Below are positions 14,338 through 17,115 of a stretch of 17,115 bases of DNA, piece by piece. The stretch is taken from contig UQYL01000028.1 of NCBI GenBank assembly GCA_900545365.1, positions 1 to 17,115 on the forward strand, read 5' to 3'. A model generated the notes under the pieces. The model saw only the letters and a list, made by a program, of their open reading frames with translations. It was not told where the DNA came from and searched no databases. This DNA comes from an uncultured Dialister sp. (GTDB taxonomy: Bacteria > Bacillota > Negativicutes > Veillonellales > Dialisteraceae). Numbering within the stretch: position 1 is the first letter of the stretch; each line of letters begins with the position of its first letter. A program made the position numbers and the translations under genes.

Positions 14338-14433
14338 ATGCGCTTCGGCTGGAATGATGGAGCGATCCATAGATACAGCGCCGGCAGCTGCGGAGCATAC
14401 CTGACCACCGGGGGGGGTATAAGACTCCGATAA
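14338..14433 (+). CDS. Small ORF of 31 residues ending in a G8 tract
   Basis: ATG 14338 to TAA 14431-14433 encodes 31 residues (MRFGWNDGAIHRYSAGS, then CGAYLTTGGGIRLR). GGAGGTGA (14325-14332) lies five bases before the start, one of the best ribosome-binding sites in the window, and a plausible promoter precedes it. Eight consecutive Gs (14410-14417) encode the three glycines near the end. One extra G would open the frame for about 45 further codons to 14558, while one fewer would stop it at once. No hydrophobic segment or known domain is visible. The SCGAYLT-GG ending recalls the short stretch before putative holin-like toxin genes of Firmicutes, but this is from memory and unverified, and no toxin ORF follows. 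Confidence 0.45.
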   Translation: MRFGWNDGAIHRYSAGSCGAYLTTGGGIRLR

Positions 14434-14458
14434 ACAGCGATGACAACACGATAGAAAT

Positions 14459-14489
14459 GAAAGGCCGCCCGGTACAGGGCCGGTCCTTT
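14459..14489 (+). other. Imperfect hairpin between the small ORF and the terminator
   Basis: AAAGGCCGCCC (14459-14469) can pair with GGGCCGGTCCTTT (14477-14489) with two single-base bulges. Together with the terminator at 14498-14528 it would give the short transcript from 14312 two consecutive 3' hairpins, as in many small regulatory RNAs. No function is assigned. Confidence 0.35.
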
Positions 14490-14497
14490 GACATAGA

Positions 14498-14528
14498 AAA
14501 AAGGCAGCTTTTATCAGGCTGCCTTTTT
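14498..14528 (+). terminator. Bidirectional intrinsic terminator
   Basis: AAAAAGGCAGC (14498-14508) and GCTGCCTTTTT (14518-14528) form an 11-pair stem with a nine-base loop. A and T runs flank the GC core, so it can work on both strands. It would end the short transcript carrying the 31-residue ORF and separates it from the zinc-ribbon gene. Confidence 0.8.
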
Positions 14529-14580
14529 CGCGTGCTTCGGAAAAGAACGGCGTGCTGACAATAGGAGCGCGGGAAAGAGT

Positions 14581-15051
14581 ATGGAAAAACCGATGACCTG
14601 TCCTGTCTGCGGGACATTCTTCCTTGCGGACCGGTCGACCCAGAGATATTGCAGCGCCGCGTGCCGAAAGAAAGACTACCGAAAACATTCGCGGCACGAC
14701 GGGGCCCCGCCGGAAAGCGCGCCGGTCCTGCGGAGCTTCCAATGCAGGAAATGCGGAAAGACTGTCGCCGTGACAGACCCGCGCGATATGCGGTCAAAAT
14801 TTTGCTCCGCGCACTGTGAGAAACTCTACTGGAAACACAAGAAAAAGACAGAGCCGGAAGCGGAATCATACACCTTCCGATGCAAGCAGTGCGGCGCGCT
14901 CGTTACCGTGACGGAAGCGCGGGACAGGCGCATAGCCTTCTGCAGCGAAGAATGCCGGAAACGATGGCATTCGGCACAGCAGAAAGAAATATACCGGAAA
15001 AAGGAAGAAAACATGAAAAAGGATGAAAATAATGAAAAGAATGAAGCATAA
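14581..15051 (+). CDS. Protein with three tandem zinc-ribbon/FCS-type fingers, function unknown
   Basis: The 156-residue product carries three CX2C...CX3C modules: Cys7/10/24/28, Cys55/58/75/79 and Cys101/104/121/125. The last two are clearly duplicated (QCRKCGKTVAVTDPRD against RCKQCGALVTVTEARD, each ending FCS..C). Each knuckle is followed by basic residues, which fits nucleic-acid or protein binding. The C-terminus (about 134-156) is a Lys/Glu/Asn-rich tail. No signal peptide or membrane segment is present, so the protein is cytoplasmic. The ribosome-binding site is poor (AGGAG about 14 bases away, or GGGAAAGAG too near), so the start is less certain, though the MTCPVC beginning argues for it. 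The tail DNA overlaps the autotransporter start by 20 bases. I do not recognise a named family. Confidence 0.7.
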   Translation: MEKPMTCPVCGTFFLADRSTQRYCSAACRKKDYRKHSRHDGAPPESAPVLRSFQCRKCGKTVAVTDPRDMRSKFCSAHCEKLYWKHKKKTEPEAESYTFRCKQCGALVTVTEARDRRIAFCSEECRKRWHSAQQKEIYRKKEENMKKDENNEKNEA

Positions 15052-17115
15052 AAAATTTCTTGCAGTTATCGCCGTATTGGTTTTGACGGGAAGCACGGCC
15101 TATGGATATGATTCACGCCATTATACTGTTAATGAGGATTTAACTTGGTACGAGGTTACTTCTTCACATGTTCCGCCAGGAGGAGCTGGAATTTGGGCTT
15201 TTGGCGGTGATTCGATAACGATTGCGGATGGGAAAAAATTAACTTTTGATTATGCCGGTGGCGGTGATATAATTCCGGGAAATTTTCCCGGTGGATTAGC
15301 TTTATACATCTCACAGGAAGCTGGGGATTGGACTCAAGATCTGAATGTGAATGGAGGGACATTGGCCGTTTTTGGTACTGGAAATACGAAGACAGGATAT
15401 GGTGGCTACATAAGAGCAGGTGCTACCGGAAAGATTATAATTGACGGGACGGATCTGAATTTTCATGACTTGCAGTATGGTTTTAAATTGAATGCATCTG
15501 AGACAAGAATTAAAAATAATCAGCTGAATCTTGTTAATGATTATTATGGCGTTTGTACTTTAAATGATGCACAATTTTTTGCCGAATCTAAAAATTTTTC
15601 CGCTGCTAACGGGGAAATAGGCCTTTACAGCGCGGGACAGGGGAGCATTTCAGTAACAGCAGGCGATACGGCTCTGTTTCAGAATAATAGCTGTGCCGTA
15701 TATACTGCTGGAGAAGGGACCGCCGAGCTGAAGGGGAATAAGCTGGAAATGATCGATAACAATTACGGCGTTTCCAGCAGCGGCAAAAGCGTGACCATTG
15801 ACGTGGATGGATTTACTTTCGGGACATCCACGGCGATCGATTTCCCGATCACTGCGGTCTATGGCGGGGGGAACACCAAAGTCGATGTGACGGCGGGAAA
15901 AGCCGATTTGAACGGACAGATCATGGCAGAAGATAATGCGGAAATACAATTCCTGGAAGACGCGGAGGCGGGAAGTGACCAGCTGATCAGCGTGTATTCG
16001 CCCTTCGGGGACGCGGTCTCCGCCGGTACGGACAGCGGTACGGCAAAGATCGGATTCCAGGCGAATGCAGTCATCAATTCGCAGGGCGATGAAGAATATC
16101 ACGCCGACAAGCAAGGTGTGCGCACCATCGCGGCTGTCCGGGCGCTGCGCAATTCGGAGATCTCTCTGGATAAAGCGGCGGGGATCTACGGCGATATCAT
16201 TGCCGGGAAAGGCCCGGCGGCTGAGGGTACGGAATCTGCGGAAGGGGATGGCGGCAGCGCTGAGCCTGCGGATTGGAAAGGCGGCAGCGTAACGATCAAC
16301 AGTGTAAGCGGCGCGGAATTTAAAGGCGACGTGCTGGCCGGCAATAAAGGCTCGATCGATTTTACGCTGAACGACGCTTCTTACGAAGGCCGCGTGGACG
16401 ACTATGCCGACGCGACGCTGAAAGACATGGTCTTCCGCCCTCAGGAATTTGACGTAGATGTCACGGAAGGCGGTACCGTGGTCATGACGCTGAATCATTC
16501 GACATGGACGGCGCGCGGACAAAATTTCGTTACGACCCTCGCTTTTGGGGAAGAAGGCGGCTTAGTTGATCTCTCGAAGGATGAGAACAATTCTGTGACG
16601 ATTCGGAACCTGAAGGGCGACGGCACGTTCAACATGCTTTTGAATTCGAAAGACCATTCCAGGAGCGATATGCTGTATATCGGTAAAAATGAGGGGAGTC
16701 AGACGATCAATGTCGTCGGCGGCATTACGGGCGGTCTGGAGAATATCAGCAGGGACAATCCCCTGCGGTTCGCCACGGTCGGTATCGATAAGGACAGCGA
16801 TGTGCCGGAAGTAAAGAACAGCGGCATTCGCGCGTATACCCGGGATGCCGGCGCGTTGGATGTGGAATATTCCGTAGAAAAAGAAAAATTCAATAAAGAT
16901 GATGCGGAAAACGAGAAATACAACGGAGACGGCAACGGCAAAGGCGTAGACAAGCCGGGCAATGATTTCGTGGAAAACGAATTGGTCGGCGACCGGAATG
17001 CCGAGAACTGGATCATCACCGGCGTGAAGCAGGCTCAGACCTCCGACGCGGGCAAGACGGTCATCGCCATGTCGAAAGTGAACTACTCCAACGCCGTCTA
17101 CATGGACAGACTCAA
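15032..17115 (+). CDS. Autotransporter (type Va secreted) passenger with signal peptide, 3' end beyond window
   Basis: The frame is open for 694 codons to the window edge. Residues 1 to about 25 (MKRMKHKKFLAVIAVLVLTG, then STAYG) form a Sec signal peptide. The passenger is Gly/Asn/Asp-rich with repeating short strands, as in a beta-helix. A low-complexity Gly/Glu/Ala linker lies near 392-417. A pertactin-like block follows at about 530-570 (GDGTFNMLLNSKDHSRSDML). The last 40 residues (ENWIITGVKQAQTSDAGKT, then VNYSNAVYMDRL) are the usual lead-in to the outer-membrane beta-barrel of Negativicute autotransporters; the barrel itself is not in the window. ATG 15032 is nine bases after AAGG; in-frame ATGs at 15023 and 15041 are alternatives. 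GC is about 39% over 15121-15600 but well above 50% later, suggesting a recombined N-terminal passenger. It is probably a surface adhesin; its target is unknown. Confidence 0.85.
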   Translation, partial: MKRMKHKKFLAVIAVLVLTGSTAYGYDSRHYTVNEDLTWYEVTSSHVPPGGAGIWAFGGDSITIADGKKLTFDYAGGGDIIPGNFPGGLALYISQEAGDWTQDLNVNGGTLAVFGTGNTKTGYGGYIRAGATGKIIIDGTDLNFHDLQYGFKLNASETRIKNNQLNLVNDYYGVCTLNDAQFFAESKNFSAANGEIGLYSAGQGSISVTAGDTALFQNNSCAVYTAGEGTAELKGNKLEMIDNNYGVSSSGKSVTIDVDGFTFGTSTAIDFPITAVYGGGNTKVDVTAGKADLNGQIMAEDNAEIQFLEDAEAGSDQLISVYSPFGDAVSAGTDSGTAKIGFQANAVINSQGDEEYHADKQGVRTIAAVRALRNSEISLDKAAGIYGDIIAGKGPAAEGTESAEGDGGSAEPADWKGGSVTINSVSGAEFKGDVLAGNKGSIDFTLNDASYEGRVDDYADATLKDMVFRPQEFDVDVTEGGTVVMTLNHSTWTARGQNFVTTLAFGEEGGLVDLSKDENNSVTIRNLKGDGTFNMLLNSKDHSRSDMLYIGKNEGSQTINVVGGITGGLENISRDNPLRFATVGIDKDSDVPEVKNSGIRAYTRDAGALDVEYSVEKEKFNKDDAENEKYNGDGNGKGVDKPGNDFVENELVGDRNAENWIITGVKQAQTSDAGKTVIAMSKVNYSNAVYMDRL

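Noticed and set aside
14457..14558. 33-codon frame starting at ATG 14457
   Set aside because: No Shine-Dalgarno, and it runs through two hairpins including a clear terminator; mentioned only as the frame that a G9 tract would join.
14167..14742. 191-codon minus-strand frame over the intergenic region and the zinc-ribbon gene
   Set aside because: It crosses two terminators and is antisense to the cysteine-motif gene; no domains or start signals support it.
1..17115. CRISPR arrays, tRNA or rRNA genes, insertion sequences
   Set aside because: No evenly spaced direct repeats, no cloverleaf candidates, no rRNA stretches and no transposase motifs were seen on either strand.

Overview
The window looks like chromosome of an anaerobic, diderm member of the Firmicutes, most likely class Negativicutes (Veillonellaceae, perhaps Dialister-like; the genus is inference). 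The grounds are an ispH-rpsA gene fusion, which is typical of Clostridia and Negativicutes, oxygen-sensitive class III ribonucleotide reductase genes, and a large signal-peptide-bearing autotransporter, which requires an outer membrane. Most genes are GC-rich and tightly packed on the + strand, with strong Shine-Dalgarno sites.

Layout. (1) 1-1045, minus strand: nrdG followed by the start of nrdD, behind a promoter that carries two NrdR-like boxes. (2) 1046-1366: intergenic, dominated by a cluster of inverted and direct repeats. (3) 1367-2701: an L-cysteine desulfidase-like gene (cyuA) with its own terminator. (4) 2742-9411: one long probable operon, scpA-scpB-rluB-FAD enzyme-cmk-plsC-ispH/rpsA, with overlaps or short gaps throughout and a strong terminator at the end. 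(5) 9412-9588: a leader with a possible 27-codon ORF and a terminator-like hairpin just before der. (6) 9589-12541: der-plsY-gpsA. (7) 12592-14209: rsmD-coaD-coiled-coil gene behind an extended -10 promoter, closed by a terminator. (8) 14210-14580: a 31-codon ORF ending in a G8 tract, then paired hairpins. (9) 14581-17115: a triple zinc-ribbon protein whose 3' end overlaps the start of an autotransporter gene that runs off the window.

How the genes fit together. Regions 4 to 7 are housekeeping: chromosome condensation (ScpA/ScpB), ribosome maturation and translation (RluB, S1, Der, RsmD), nucleotide and cofactor supply (Cmk, CoaD), isoprenoid precursor supply (IspH), and a near-complete entry into phospholipid synthesis. 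GpsA makes glycerol-3-phosphate, PlsY adds the first acyl chain and PlsC the second. The accessory part is the last 2.9 kb.

The points most worth a second look are: an internal Shine-Dalgarno and AUG exactly at the IspH/S1 junction; the der leader; the G8-containing small ORF; and the zinc-ribbon/autotransporter pair, where the autotransporter has an AT-rich N-terminal third that looks recombined. No tRNA, rRNA, CRISPR array or intact mobile element was seen.
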